Positions 23,005-34,146 of a stretch of DNA of 64,000 nt are shown here, piece after piece (the first letter of the stretch is position 1; each line of letters begins with the position of its first letter). The position numbers and the translations under genes are program-made. Origin of the DNA: Tigriopus japonicus (lineage: Eukaryota; Arthropoda; Copepoda; Harpacticoida; Harpacticidae); the NCBI GenBank assembly GCA_010645155.1, contig CM021320.1:8841699-8905698 (forward strand), in the 5' to 3' direction. The notes beneath the pieces are model-generated. The model was given only the letters and a program-made list of their open reading frames with translations, was not told where the DNA came from and made no database searches.

Positions 23005-24306
23005 TTAATAATTATCGTCGCAAGTGACTTCGCTAGTGTAGGCTAGACCGCGTTCTTTGAAGACCTTGGCGCGGATACGCTCTTTTTCGTCCTTGTCGGC
23101 TTGTTGTCGCGATTGAGCTTCGAGAATCTCTTCCAAACTGACTTCTTTGAGTGGACTCTGCGCTTCCTGCTCGGGATCGATTTCGCCCAATAAAACCTAG
23201 AAAAAGTATCACACGTGTTAGTTTCTTCGTGGATCGAATGTTCCGTTCCAAAAAAATAATATCGAGTTGAGCGGCAAGATGAATGCTGTTTCTAGAACAG
23301 GAAGATTAATGCTGAAACGTTCATTTTGCTTTTGTTTGCGTCTACTTTTAAACAGCATTCTTGACAAGAGGCTTTTTAATTTTTTTAAAAATTTTCCTAC
23401 TTTAAACAATTTAGATCTATTTTGATCCCTCCTCGAATAAAAGCAGTCTTGATGCTTACAGAAAATAACCGAATGTAGAATCAGTATCTAGGGCCAACTT
23501 TTCGACATCGGTTTCATAAAAAGATGTTGAATGCCATATGTCTTCGGCATTAAATTTTGTTCAAAAGTTTTTTTGGTGATCTGAAGAGTTAGTAAAGCAT
23601 AAGAAGGAATGAAAAATAAGGAATCGTAGAATGTTGAATGTAATGTAGAATAGTTTTTCTAAGTTAAAGGTCACAAAAGTTAAAGGTCACAAAAAGTGTC
23701 AAAATGCCGCAAGACGGCTCTGTTATGGTGAAAACCTCTCGTTTTCGGATAAACAGTACTTTTTCGGCCACAGTGGGTCACGTTCCGCAAAATCAACTCC
23801 TTTTTACTATATTTCATTAGAACCGACCAACCCGGGGTGAAGAAAAAGTGCGGAGCATTGTATCGACCTATCAAGTCGGGTGAAAAAAATCCCCAAAAAT
23901 ATGGGGTGAACTTACAAATCCTTCCGTCACTAATATTTTCAAGCGTTTTAAAAATCTTCTAAACATCCACAAGAGCTTCTGCCACCCATTTTCTAACCGT
24001 AATCCCGAATTTCATTCCTTGCCCCGTGATTTTCATCCGGAGGACAACCTGTCTTCTCATTTCTCTTGCTTTGAACTTCCTTCTTACCACGTTTTCGCCT
24101 CGGACCACGAACACGCCTCTCTGAATGTCTCCATATTCGCGTCCCACGTGGATCCGTTCGATGCATCGATGCAGTACCAAATTGGCAAATTGGTCCACCG
24201 AGCGCAAATAGCCGATCAAAGTGCGTCCATCCCGCAACACCACCAACAATCGCTTGTCCAACTCTTCCAAGAGCGAGGCCGTGCCCGGCAAATACGACAA
24301 GGACAT
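23005..24306 (-). CDS. LSM1: U6 snRNA-associated Sm-like protein LSm1
   Basis: This is a subunit of the cytoplasmic LSm1-7 ring that binds deadenylated mRNA 3' ends and activates decapping in P bodies. Exons are 24306-24088 and 23196-23005, joined in phase 0 inside GENVVLLGEID, giving 136 residues (human 133). The Sm1 motif (LVVLRDGRTLIGYLRSVDQF, NLVL) and Sm2 motif (RGVFVVRGENVVLLGEI) are intact, followed by the helical C-terminal extension (SLEEILEAQ to KERGLAYT) typical of LSm1. The start ATG follows the family pattern, a few residues before YLPGTASLLEELD. The 891-base intron shows no other feature. Confidence 0.95.
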
Positions 24307-24433
24307 GTTCAAACGAGGGTTGATGGTTCACGTCCCTCCCGACCAAACCCGGAGACTTTGTTCACGGAGTGGATGGCGATTGACGAGTGGACCCGTACCC
24401 TTTCCGGACATCCACAATGCAGGCGGAGAGATT

Positions 24434-24458
24434 TTGATGATGATGATGATGATGATGA
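24434..24458. repeat. (GAT)n microsatellite
   Basis: About eight GAT units in a row, upstream of the LSM1 start. Confidence 0.8.
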
Positions 24459-24652
24459 TCACCAGGGTGACTGAGTGAAGGATGGGTTTATTCGGTAAGG
24501 TTGCGGGATTATAATCGTCGGATCAGAGGTTGGGAGGTTTCGGAAGCCTACCGGTGATGAAAGATCAGAGGACGGAAGGATCAGAGGACTTTTTAGGTTC
24601 AAGTATTATTTATTACTGTATATTTATTATACAGTTTATTACTTATTATTTT

Positions 24653-24940
24653 GGGTGCAAATTTCAGGCAAATAGGAATTTTTTGCCCAAAATGTTTTGT
24701 TTAAGGGATGTATTGATTATTCAATGGAATAAAAATATTTCCTCTTAAAGGTTCATACACTTGCATTTCACTTTATTGTTGATGAAATATTTTGTTCATT
24801 TTCTTAATTTAATGGCCAGTTTTGCTTTATTTTGGTAAATTTCCGTGGCTATTCGCCAGTTTATTTGCCATTTTCGACGCGTTTATTTGCAATTTTTGGG
24901 GCCTAAAAGGCATGTTTTATTTGCCAGAAATCTGCACCCC
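24653..24940. mobile_element. Inverted-repeat element (MITE candidate)
   Basis: The left end (GGGTGCAAATTTCAGGCAAATA) and the reverse complement of the right end (GGGGTGCAGATTTCTGGCAAATA) match with few differences. The interior is T-rich with several TTTATTTGC words and has no coding capacity. The 288-bp size and paired ends suggest a non-autonomous DNA transposon. A target-site duplication is not clear. Confidence 0.5.
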
Positions 24941-26156
24941 CTACTCATTATTACACAAGTTGCAGTTCATTACTTGTTAACTAACCAAAGTTGCAGTTTG
25001 ATATTTTGTTGCTTAAAACCTCCGTTTTTGCTTTGCGTCTTTGAAAAGTGCCTATGAAGTATTAAATTCCAGCAGTTTTTCACTGAATTACAATGGTGAA
25101 TGAAGAAAATCGCCAAAAGTTGCTAAATTTGACCAACAATATCAATAGCTGCAACATTTGCAGACCTGCTCAAGATACTTTGAAAAAGTATCTAGATAAG
25201 ATAGTCCTTTCCGGCAAGTATCTAGATAAAGATACCTCAAGATACTTTCCTGAAAAAGTATCTAGATAAAGATAGTTCTAGATAGCTTCCCGAAAAAAGT
25301 ATCAAGATAAAGATACTTTAAGATACTTTCCTGAAAAAGTATCTAGATAAAGATACTTTAAGATACTTTCCTGAAAAAGTATCTAGATAAAGATACTTTA
25401 AGATAGTTTCCCGAAAAAAGTATCTAGATAAAGATAAACTATCTTTTATCAAGATAAGATAATTAAACAGTGAATAGACTCTAATGAATGCATCCTCAGA
25501 TTCCTCACTCAATGTGCTTAATGCGTCCACTCTCAAGTCTCAACATGCATAGTGCATCCACTTTCAATGTGCATAATGCCCAAATAATTTGACATTATGC
25601 ATTTTGAAGAAAAGTATCTAAAAGTATCTTATCTAGATACTTTTTGGGAAAATGCATAATCCATACCATACAATGCATAATGGACGCATTAACACAAAAG
25701 ATTGAGAGAACACATTATCTAGACAAAGAAAGTTGAAGATAGTTTTCCAAAAAAAGTATCTAGATAAAGATATTTCAAGACAGCTTCCCGAAAAAGGTAT
25801 CTAGATAAAGATACTTTAAGATACTTTCCCAGAAAAGTATCTAGATAAAGATAAAAGATAAACTGTCTTTTATCTTTATCTTTTATCTAGATAAGATGAT
25901 TGAACAGGTCTGAACATTTGGTGTGAGTTGCACTTTGCAACCTTACCAGAGCTCTACTTAAAATGGCTTAGCGGAAACCTCGATTGAAGCAATGATTATT
26001 GCGGCGCACAAATAAACGGTTGTTTCTTTCCTTCTTTGTGGTGTATCTTTAAAACCATGTTTAATTATTATGGTAATGGTCAGCATTTGAACAGATTACG
26101 TTATAGCCTTGGAAGAGAATTTTAAGGAAGAAGAAGAAGATAACTTTCATGTTTTG
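24941..26156. other. Spacer around the minisatellite
   Basis: Apart from the minisatellite, 24941-25171 and 25908-26156 are AT-rich without coding character. The right end is probably the 3' untranslated region of NUF2. Confidence 0.4.
25172..25907. repeat. AT-rich minisatellite with inverted sections
   Basis: The unit is about 40 bp and contains the palindrome TATCTAGATA. The 40-mers at 25321-25360 and 25361-25400 are identical, and more diverged units flank them. A second block at about 25735-25905 carries the same unit, and both blocks end in similar sequence (AGATAATTAAACAG and AGATGATTGAACAG). Between them, 25612-25650 carries the unit in the opposite orientation. TGTGCTTAATGCGTCCA near 25511 pairs with TGGACGCATTAACACA near 25681. 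The whole region can fold back on itself. Confidence 0.8.
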
Positions 26157-28040
26157 TTACAGTGAATCTAAGATCTTTTTCGTTGCGCTCATTTCCTTGA
26201 CAAACTTCTGATTGTAGGATTTGATGGCCTCTAATAACTTGGCGTATTCATTGAGAACGAACTCCTTTTCCCACGTGGTTTGTCCTTCCACATCTCGAGC
26301 TTCATCTTGTAGCAAGGTCACTCTGCATGAAAAATAAAAAAAAAGAAAAGATTCCCCCGCTATAATTGTCAACCGGGATCTTTCACACTTTCCTTTAATC
26401 TTTCAAACTTACTTGTTGTTCAGTTCCGCCCGTCTCATCTCTTCTTGAGAGAATCCTTTGGTCGAGTTGTCAAATTCGATCTTGAGCTCCTGCAATTCAT
26501 TCTGCAAAAAGAAGAAACACGAGTGTTTCTAAAGTACAATTCTCAGACAAAACTTAGTTCAACAACTTGCCTCTTTTTGATCTTTCTTCTTCTTCCATCG
26601 AAGCTGCATCGAGTTTTGAGGTTGGAGGACGTCTTTGATCTTCTGCATCACGGTTTGAACCGATGAAATGGCCTCATCCAACTCTTGCTTGGATAGATCT
26701 AAATTCCTTTGGAGTTCCTTCAACTCCCCTTTTAAAACATTGACCTGAACCACATCAACGTTAATGAACTCAAGAGCTTTTGTACAACATTCTCCCAATT
26801 TTCACTTACCTTGCCACATTTTTCGGCCATCGTATCCACTTGTCCAAATAGAGTGGCGATATCGCGGTTCTTCTCTGCATGTTCGGCCAATTTCCGCTTC
26901 ATTTCTTGTTCTTGCAAGGTTCGATGGTCTAGTTTCTCCCTAAAATGACATCACCCCCATTAAAACGCCGTCACCATTCAAATCAAACCACCAAATATCT
27001 TTCATACTTGAGATTATCAAGCTCTTGTCCAATTTCCTGTTTCACATCGTCGCTTTTCAACCGCGATATGATGAGCAACTTGTTATGATCCAAATCCATC
27101 AGGGCTTTATTCAAGGTCTCAATGATGTGATGAATCTCAGACAATTGAGATTGGAGGTTCTCTTGTTCCGTGGCCAAATCGCCCGAAGTTTCATTCGAAG
27201 CCGCCAATTGTCGCTCCAATTCCTGGACATCCAACCAAATATAAAGAAAACTTCCTCCTATAATTAATGGCAATGAATCACGCCTACCCAAATCTCCTTC
27301 TCCAAGGCCATGGCCTTCATGGCATCTTCTCCATTATTGATTCGAAGCTTCTCGATCCGTTTGCGAGCATTCTGGACTTCGTTTTTCATGGCCATCATTT
27401 TGCCCTTGGAGGCGTGAACTTCATCTTTCACATTGGTGGCGTTAACGTGTTGCAAATTGCAGAGCAGATAAAAATTCCTCATGCCCCTACAAGAACATTC
27501 GTCTTATAAATGAATAGTCTCAAGACAGAATCTAACCTCTATACGTACGAGATAAATTGTCGCGTTCTTTTAGATTCGGGCTCGATCAAATCGAGTAATC
27601 CGAACGTTACCCGTGAACCGGGATAAGCTCGAGCAAAGAAGTACCTAAAAAGTATCCGAAATCATACCTATTCATTAGATATCATGCTGATTTGTAATCT
27701 TACTGGCAAGCTACAATAAGCGAATCCAGAGGATCCGTGTCTTGCAAAAGCTCCGGATGTTGAATGCCCGCCCCCAGCGGCTCTAATTGATCCATGAAGG
27801 GCTGGAAATGGGAATAAACGGAGAGATTTGAATGATGTGATATGATTAAACCGATTGCCGTGCGCTTACTTGAAGGATGTTCTCGGTGAATCCGAATTCG
27901 AGCAGGAGTTTGAAGTAGAGCATTTGAATGCGTTCGGCCGTGGGCGAAGTGAGATCGGTTTTTGAGAAGGATTCGTCCTCGAGGATCTCGTTGAGGAAGC
28001 CCACGATATCGTTGATGGACACGAGAGGCACGTCTTCCAT
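26157..28040 (-). CDS. NUF2: Kinetochore protein Nuf2
   Basis: This is a subunit of the NDC80 complex that attaches kinetochores to spindle microtubules. Nine exons (28040-27870, 27801-27704, 27644-27549, 27486-27288, 27222-27008, 26939-26810, 26744-26571, 26501-26413, 26322-26157) join with consistent phases to 445 residues (human 464). The N-terminus is a calponin-homology-like fold (INDIVGFLNEIL, RIQMLYFKLLLEFGF, then VTFGLLDLIEPESKRTRQFIS, the family's best-conserved block). The remainder is coiled coil to the C-terminus. The intron between exons 7 and 8 starts with GC (AG|GCAAGT). The open frame extends upstream of 28040 to another ATG at 28277, but the family start fits MEDVP. It is head to head with PITRM1. 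Confidence 0.88.
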
Positions 28041-28806
28041 GATGAAAGGATAGGTTTGAGGATTTGAGGATGGTTTGTTATTGATTTTTGAATTCCGCCC
28101 GATTTGAAACAAGGCAGCTGATGAGGTTGGAAGTTTAGGGATGTTTCGGGTAGTTCGGTCATGACTCGTGACATACGTGGGTACCGAGCTTGGTTTTATA
28201 ATTGGTAGGGTTGTCGATTTGTAATCAAGTTTTTTAGGATTTGAACGGATTCTTTTGATATTTATTGGCTCCACCATTCAATTGGCAATTTGGATTTGTA
28301 TGGTACACTCCCTTTTGAAGAAATGTTTTTTTTCTTTTCAGGACAACTGTATCTAAGTGTTGTTTGCCAATTTTGTCTTTATTTTGCTCCTTGCAATTCT
28401 GATTTGCTGGTAATCATTTTACGGTGCACCTCATTTGCACCTTCTGAAACAAATGAGTAGAGCAAAGCTAAAAAGATTTTTCTTTTTCTCCAACCTCTTC
28501 ATATTTTTTTCAAGAGCAAAAGTTTTTGAGTTCTAAAAGACCAATACCTGATTCATATTATTATTGAAAAATTATCCATACCGGAAACAACGAACCCAAA
28601 ATTTGCAACTGCTGGCAAAAAAAACCCCGAAAAATGAGAATGTCGAATCAATCGTTCGTTCTTTCTTTCAAAGCCTCAACATCACTACTTGTCCACAACA
28701 TCGTCATGTTTCATAAAATCAAAACAAACGTGTGACTTCATTTCCATTCATCCGGCCATCTGAACTATTTCCCTATTATGCCCCTTTGAATCTGTTCTCC
28801 ATCATC
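28041..28806. promoter_or_regulatory. Divergent region between NUF2 and PITRM1
   Basis: The 766 bases between the two start codons hold both promoters. The NUF2-proximal 240 bases stay open in the NUF2 frame, perhaps by chance or as leader. No site could be identified with confidence. Confidence 0.35.
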
Positions 28807-31800
28807 ATGTTGCGATCCGCTTTGAGAGTCCGTCTCTTCCGCCCACTAACCACGCCCCATCGGCCGCTCTCGGTGGGCGTGGGACAAGAAATCGCCTCTT
28901 GGCGCGTTCACAATTATCGCGAAATCAAGGAATTCGATTTGGGCGCCACCGAACTGCGTCACGCCCACTCCGGAGCCAAATTCCTCCAACTCAGTCCGTT
29001 CCACCCCGGACACGAGGACATTCACGCCTTCTCGGTCAATTTCAAGACCACGCCCACGGATTCCACGGGCATTTCGCATATTTTGGAACACGTGACTTTG
29101 TGTGGATCGGCCAAATTTCCGGTTCGCGACCCTTTCTTTAAGATGCTCAATCGATCTTTGTCCACGTTTATGAATGCGATGACGGGTCCGGATTACACGT
29201 TGTATCCGTTTTCAACGCAAAATGAGAAAGATTTCTTTAATCTGTTGTCGGTGTATTTGGATGCCGTGTTCCGACCCAATTTGAAGGAACAAGATTTCCG
29301 ACAGGAAGGTTGGCGATTAGAACATGAAAACTTGGACGATCCGCAATCGCCCATCATCATCAAAGGTTTGTACTTCTGGAGTCTCCTTATTTCCCTGATT
29401 ACAATATGAATAGTTTGAAAAGTCAAACTGGTAACCGAAGTTAAGTGAGATTTATCTCATTAAAAAGTCTATGGTAAATGCCAAAAACACCAGGGAGCAG
29501 CTTTTAGGACGAGAGGTAATGCGCATTAGTTTCTTAAATATTGATGATTTGTTCACGAATAAGTCAAAGAGAATCATAACAATACAATATATATTTCTCT
29601 GCCAACTATGATGAATCAATTTTAGGTGTGGTTTTTAACGAGATGAAGGGTGTCTATGCGGATTCTCAACAATTGTTCAATCGCTACCTCCTGAATACTA
29701 CGTTGCCCAGTCACACCTATGGTAATTGTTCCGGTGGATTGCCCGATCAAATCCCGAAACTGACTTGGGACAAACTCAAACAGTTTCACCAACGACATTA
29801 TAACCCTCACAACACCCGATTCCTATCCTATGGAACATTGCCTTTGGAGAAGCAACTCTTAGCTCTTAATGAATACTTGCCCCAAGCCCCAGAATCCGGA
29901 TATCAAGGTATTGTCACATCCCTATGCCCATCGAAATCTCCCCAATAACCGAAATTTGACCGATTCCAGTGCCCGAGGTGCCCAAAGAGCCTCGTTGGTC
30001 GAGCCCTCGAGAGGCGCATATTCATTGTGCACCCGATCCCACGGCCCCTGATGCTTCCACATTGGCTATATCCTACTTAACTTGCGACATCAATGATCAG
30101 TTTGAAGTTTTCGTTTTGGGCATTATTGGAGATCTCTTGATGGATGGAGCCAACTCACCTTTTTACAAGAGCCTTCTCGAGTCAGGATTGGGCACCAGTT
30201 TCGCTCCGTGTACCGGTACTTGATCCAACTTTTTCCAATTCCATTTACATTTTTTTGAAGATTTGTTAGTTTTATAGGATATGACAATCACACTAAGGAT
30301 ACGGCCTTCACAATTGGTCTTCAAGGGATTGATATTTCGAAAAAGGATGAGATTGTGAAAGTGATCAAGAGCACGTTCGATCAAGTCCTTCAAGATGGAT
30401 TTGAACAAGATCGGATCGATGCGATCTTACATCGAACGGAATTGGCTTTGAAGAACAAGAGCAATAGTTTCGGATTGAATCTGGTCATGGGTTTGACTCC
30501 TTTGTGGAATCACACCGATGATTGTCCATTAGACGCTTTCGAGATCAATAAGAAGATTGAGCGATTCCAAACCGAAATGAAGGCTAATCCCAAGTTTTTG
30601 GAAGACAAAGTGAAAGAATATTTCATTCACAATCCCCATCACGTGGTATTGACCATGTCTCCTAAGGAGACGTTTACCGAAGAGCAAGAAAAGGTCTTGA
30701 AACAGGTTCAAGACAACTTGGTTCAAAATCTAACCGAGCAAGATCGCCAAGAACTTTTAGACGCGGGAAAGAGGTTAGCCGAAGCTCAGAATGCCAAAGA
30801 AGATATCAACAGTTTGCCCACATTGAAAGTCAGTGATATCAAGGGACAAATCCCGGGATACGATCTGGAACATCTCAATTTAAGTGGTGTCCCCGTTCAA
30901 TTGTCTCGACAACCCACAAACGAAGTGGCCTTCTTCCGATCTCTGATCAGTACACAATCCTTAAGCCCTGATTTATATGAGGCATTACCTCTCTTTACTA
31001 TGGTTCTATCTTCTTTGGGAGCTGGCAAGTTCGATTTCAGGCGTTTGGACACGGAGATCGATTTGCGAACCGGAGGTTTGGGGAGTGATTTCCATTTATC
31101 CGAGATGCCGGGAGATTTGCGAGTGATGAAAGAAGGTCTTCTTCTAAGTTCACATTGCTTGGAACGGAATGTGGATCGAATGTTCGAGTTATGGACCGAG
31201 ATCTTCAATGGCCTTCATTATGATAACCCAGATCGACTGAAGACTCTTATCAATATGTTTGCTACGGATACTATGAATCGTCTGGTTTACAAAGGTCACG
31301 CCTATGCAATGGGAAGTTCAGCTGCCACCATTCAAGCTGGAACGAAACTTCGAGACCAATTTGGAGGTCTCAATCATATTCGTTTCCTGAACAAACTGGC
31401 CCAAAATGAGTCTCAGGATGAAGTTATCGCCAAACTCAAACAAATTGGAGCCATTCTTTTGCGCAAAGACCACATGCGAGTGGCCTTGAACACGTGTGAA
31501 GGTCATTCGGATACCTTTACCCAGTCAGTGTCTGAGTTTTTGAACTCGACCCCAGGGGAATTCCAACGATTTGATCACACCAATCAGAGTGAATTCCAGC
31601 CTTCAAGTAAGAAGGAGTACATTGCCACCCCATTTCCTGTCCACTTTTGCTCTCAATCCGTGCCCATTGTTTCGTATAACCACGAGGATTTTGCTCCATT
31701 ACGAATTATGGCTCGTCTCTTGTCGTTGAAGTTCCTTCACACCGAGATTCGTGAAAAAGGCGGGGCTTACGGGGGTGGAGCAGCTCCCAATGCATCGGGC

Positions 31801-32163
31801 GTGTTCTCATTCTATTCTTATCGAGATCCTAACTCCACGAAAACGCTCGAGACGTTCCAACGATCAAATGATTGGATTCAAGAAAAGCACTTCAGTCAAC
31901 AAGATATTGACGAAGCTAAATTGGGAGTGTTCCAAAAATTGGATGAACCCGTGGTTCCAGGGGTTCGTGGGATGAGGGAGTTCCTCTCGGATGTGAATGA
32001 CCAAATGTTCAATGAGCATCGAGATCGACTCAAAAGAGTCAGTATTGAAGATGTTCTCCGAGTGAGTCAGACATATTTAGCCGATCCCAAAGTCCAAGGA
32101 ACCACCGTGATTGGCCCTGAACCCAAAGATCTCGACTCTTCTTGGAAGGTTAATTCGTTGTAA
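28807..32163 (+). CDS. PITRM1: Presequence protease, mitochondrial
   Basis: This is an M16C metalloprotease of the mitochondrial matrix that degrades cleaved presequences and other short peptides. Five exons (28807-29365, 29626-29907, 29970-30215, 30278-32163 being the last) were checked: four in all, with every junction in phase 1, giving 990 residues (human 1037). The N-terminus is arginine-rich and lacks acids (MLRSALRVRLFRPL), as expected for a matrix-targeting peptide. The inverted zinc motif HILEH is at 91-95, with the downstream glutamate in FNEMKGVYAD. The C-terminal half keeps REKGGAYGGGA, the substrate-binding R/Y motif of M16 enzymes. No essential residue appears lost. The correct exon count is four; the last exon alone codes for 629 residues. 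Confidence 0.93.
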
Positions 32164-32272
32164 GATTATTCACCCTGTTTTCCAAGTTAAGAGGTATCTA
32201 TAAATGTTCGAAATGTATTAAGTGCGAACGAAAATGTGATAAAACTCCAATTGACTGACACGAAAAGTTCAT

Positions 32273-34028
32273 TCAATTTGATTCTAATGCACCTACATTT
32301 TGACCAATATCCAGATCGAGGTTGTGATTGCGGATGTACATATCCATTTGCCATATTTCCTGGGAAACAAATGAAACAAATGTTATGTTGCTTCTTTCCG
32401 ATTATCACATAATATCTTAGACTTACGGGTTCACTCACACTTGTCCAGTATTCTAGAGCCCGAATCAGTCTCAAATTCGGGCAATTTTCTATCAAGGAAT
32501 ACACAGTGGTCAATGTCAAGCCCTTGCTAGTTGACACTCGCAATTCTTGCAGCTTCTGAAAGCGGTTTTCGGATTGGATTCTGATCAGATCCTGGTCACC
32601 AATCTCGGTACTGGACCCCGTTATTAAGCATTCGATATTGAGCATATTTTGGAGAAGCACAATGAGATACTCCACATCACATTCGCTGACCATAGCAAAC
32701 TTTGTGATGGCCAACATAGCATTCATTTGATGTGTTCGAGAAGGCAGATAAAAGTCTCTGAAAATGCAATTGTAAAAACCTAATGTGTTCAATCCGGGAC
32801 ACATTTGACTGATCAAGGCCAATGCTCCGTAGTCAATTTCGTCAACGTGGATCAGATACAGAACGCGGAGTTGATGTCCAATCTTCAAGATCAAGTCATC
32901 AAAGCCATTCCGGTAAAAATCACCACCCCAATTGTGAAGTTCCGTGAGGAAGTGGAATGAAGCTAAAATTGAAAAGCTTTCCAAGTGATCCTCACTGAAT
33001 TGGAACATCATTTTACGGATCTCCGGACACATGTGTAGCACCAAATTCATTTGCTCCGAGTCATGAAAGAAATATTGCTCGGAGGACCAAAATTCACGAA
33101 GTCTTAGTTTGGGATAATCCTCGTGAAGATCGTGGCATTCATGGCTTAACACCTCCAAAGCATCGCATAGGAAATCTCCTCGTACCAAAACAAGGAGTTG
33201 CTTAAGCTTCTTCAACAACATGGCATGACCAAATGGTGTAATACTGGTATGAAACAAATGTAAATGGGTGATACCCACTATTTTTGAAATCTCGTGGGCT
33301 CCAGCATCAGTGACCTAGGTAGAAAATGAGCGTCCTTCTATGATATTCAAGTCCCCGCAAACAGTTTTGCATACCTGAAACGAATGTTCCAAGTCCAGGA
33401 TTCTCAGTGTTCCTCCACAAGTTCGTTGAAGAACCTCCAACATGTCGTCATTGGCATCGTAATTCAATGAGAAGTGCACAAGGCGGTCCATGAAGCTCAG
33501 TGCTTGAATGAATTTAGGTTGGAACACTTGAGACCATCCTCCGGATCCGGAACCAAGAAGGAGGGTTTTTAACTGTGGAAAATGGATCAATAAATCGTAG
33601 ACCTTGGTACGTAACATTTTGACCACGTTGGGCAGATCCAGATGGACGATTGAAGGAACGATGATTAGATTGACAAATTCGGTGATGATGTACACGGTTT
33701 GAGTGAACTTGCTGGCATATTTATTGTCATCGTCCATTCGCCAGTTGTCCTTTTTCTGGTCCACACAAGTAGCAATGACAGATAAAAGGGACTGGATCAC
33801 GGGATGGACCAGATTGCTAGGTAATCCTGCGATGAAATTGGCTTTGAAGCCGTCGAGGAACCGTTCCAAAGCCTGATTTCTTTGGTGATCATTTGTGATA
33901 TCGAGTAAGATTTGTGAGACACTCTCAATGACATTTTCGAAGAAAGGTTTGCTAGCAAAGAGACTTATATTTTCCAATGATTTGGGTTTGCACCGCGGAG
34001 ACATCACTTGACATGCAAATGGTAACAT
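32273..34028 (-). CDS. Leucine-rich protein of unknown family
   Basis: Three exons (34028-33375, 33314-32427, 32359-32273), all joined in phase 0, give 542 residues. Leucine-rich spacing is clear across the first junction (GTLRILDLEHSFQ then VTDAGAHEISKIVGITHLHLFHT) and further on (FQKLQELRVS, CPNLRLIRALEYW, CPGLNTLGFYNC), which resembles the repeats of F-box/LRR proteins. I see no convincing F-box at the N-terminus; residues 1-140 are helical. The last donor is GTAAGT after GAACCC. An alternative GTGAGT lies 9 bases earlier in the same phase. The start is only 118 bases after the stop of LZTR1 on the same strand, and the 3' end is 109 bases from the convergent PITRM1 stop. I do not recognise a specific orthologue. 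Confidence 0.65.
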
Positions 34029-34146
34029 TTATGTTGATCTGTTTTTTCTTTCTTGACAATGTGCCAATTTTTGAGAACATCACCATGACGTAAAAGAACA
34101 GTAACAATGACAACAAGGTTAAAAGACTGACGGAATTCTGACAACT
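34029..34146 (-). other. Short spacer between LZTR1 and the downstream leucine-rich gene
   Basis: The 118 bases contain no AATAAA or ATTAAA on the minus strand. A pyrimidine-poor AACAG lies about ten bases before the downstream ATG. The spacing is too small for an ordinary terminator plus promoter, which raises the possibility of a shared transcript. Confidence 0.4.

Noticed and set aside
24019..24474. Plus-strand frame of 151 codons opposite LSM1 exon 1 ending in the GAT repeat
   Set aside because: It is antisense to a clearly identified LSM1 exon and relies on a microsatellite for its tail.
28041..28277. Extended NUF2 start at 28277 adding 79 residues
   Set aside because: The frame is open, but the added sequence is basic and low in hydrophobic residues and does not match the family, which starts close to the calponin-homology fold.
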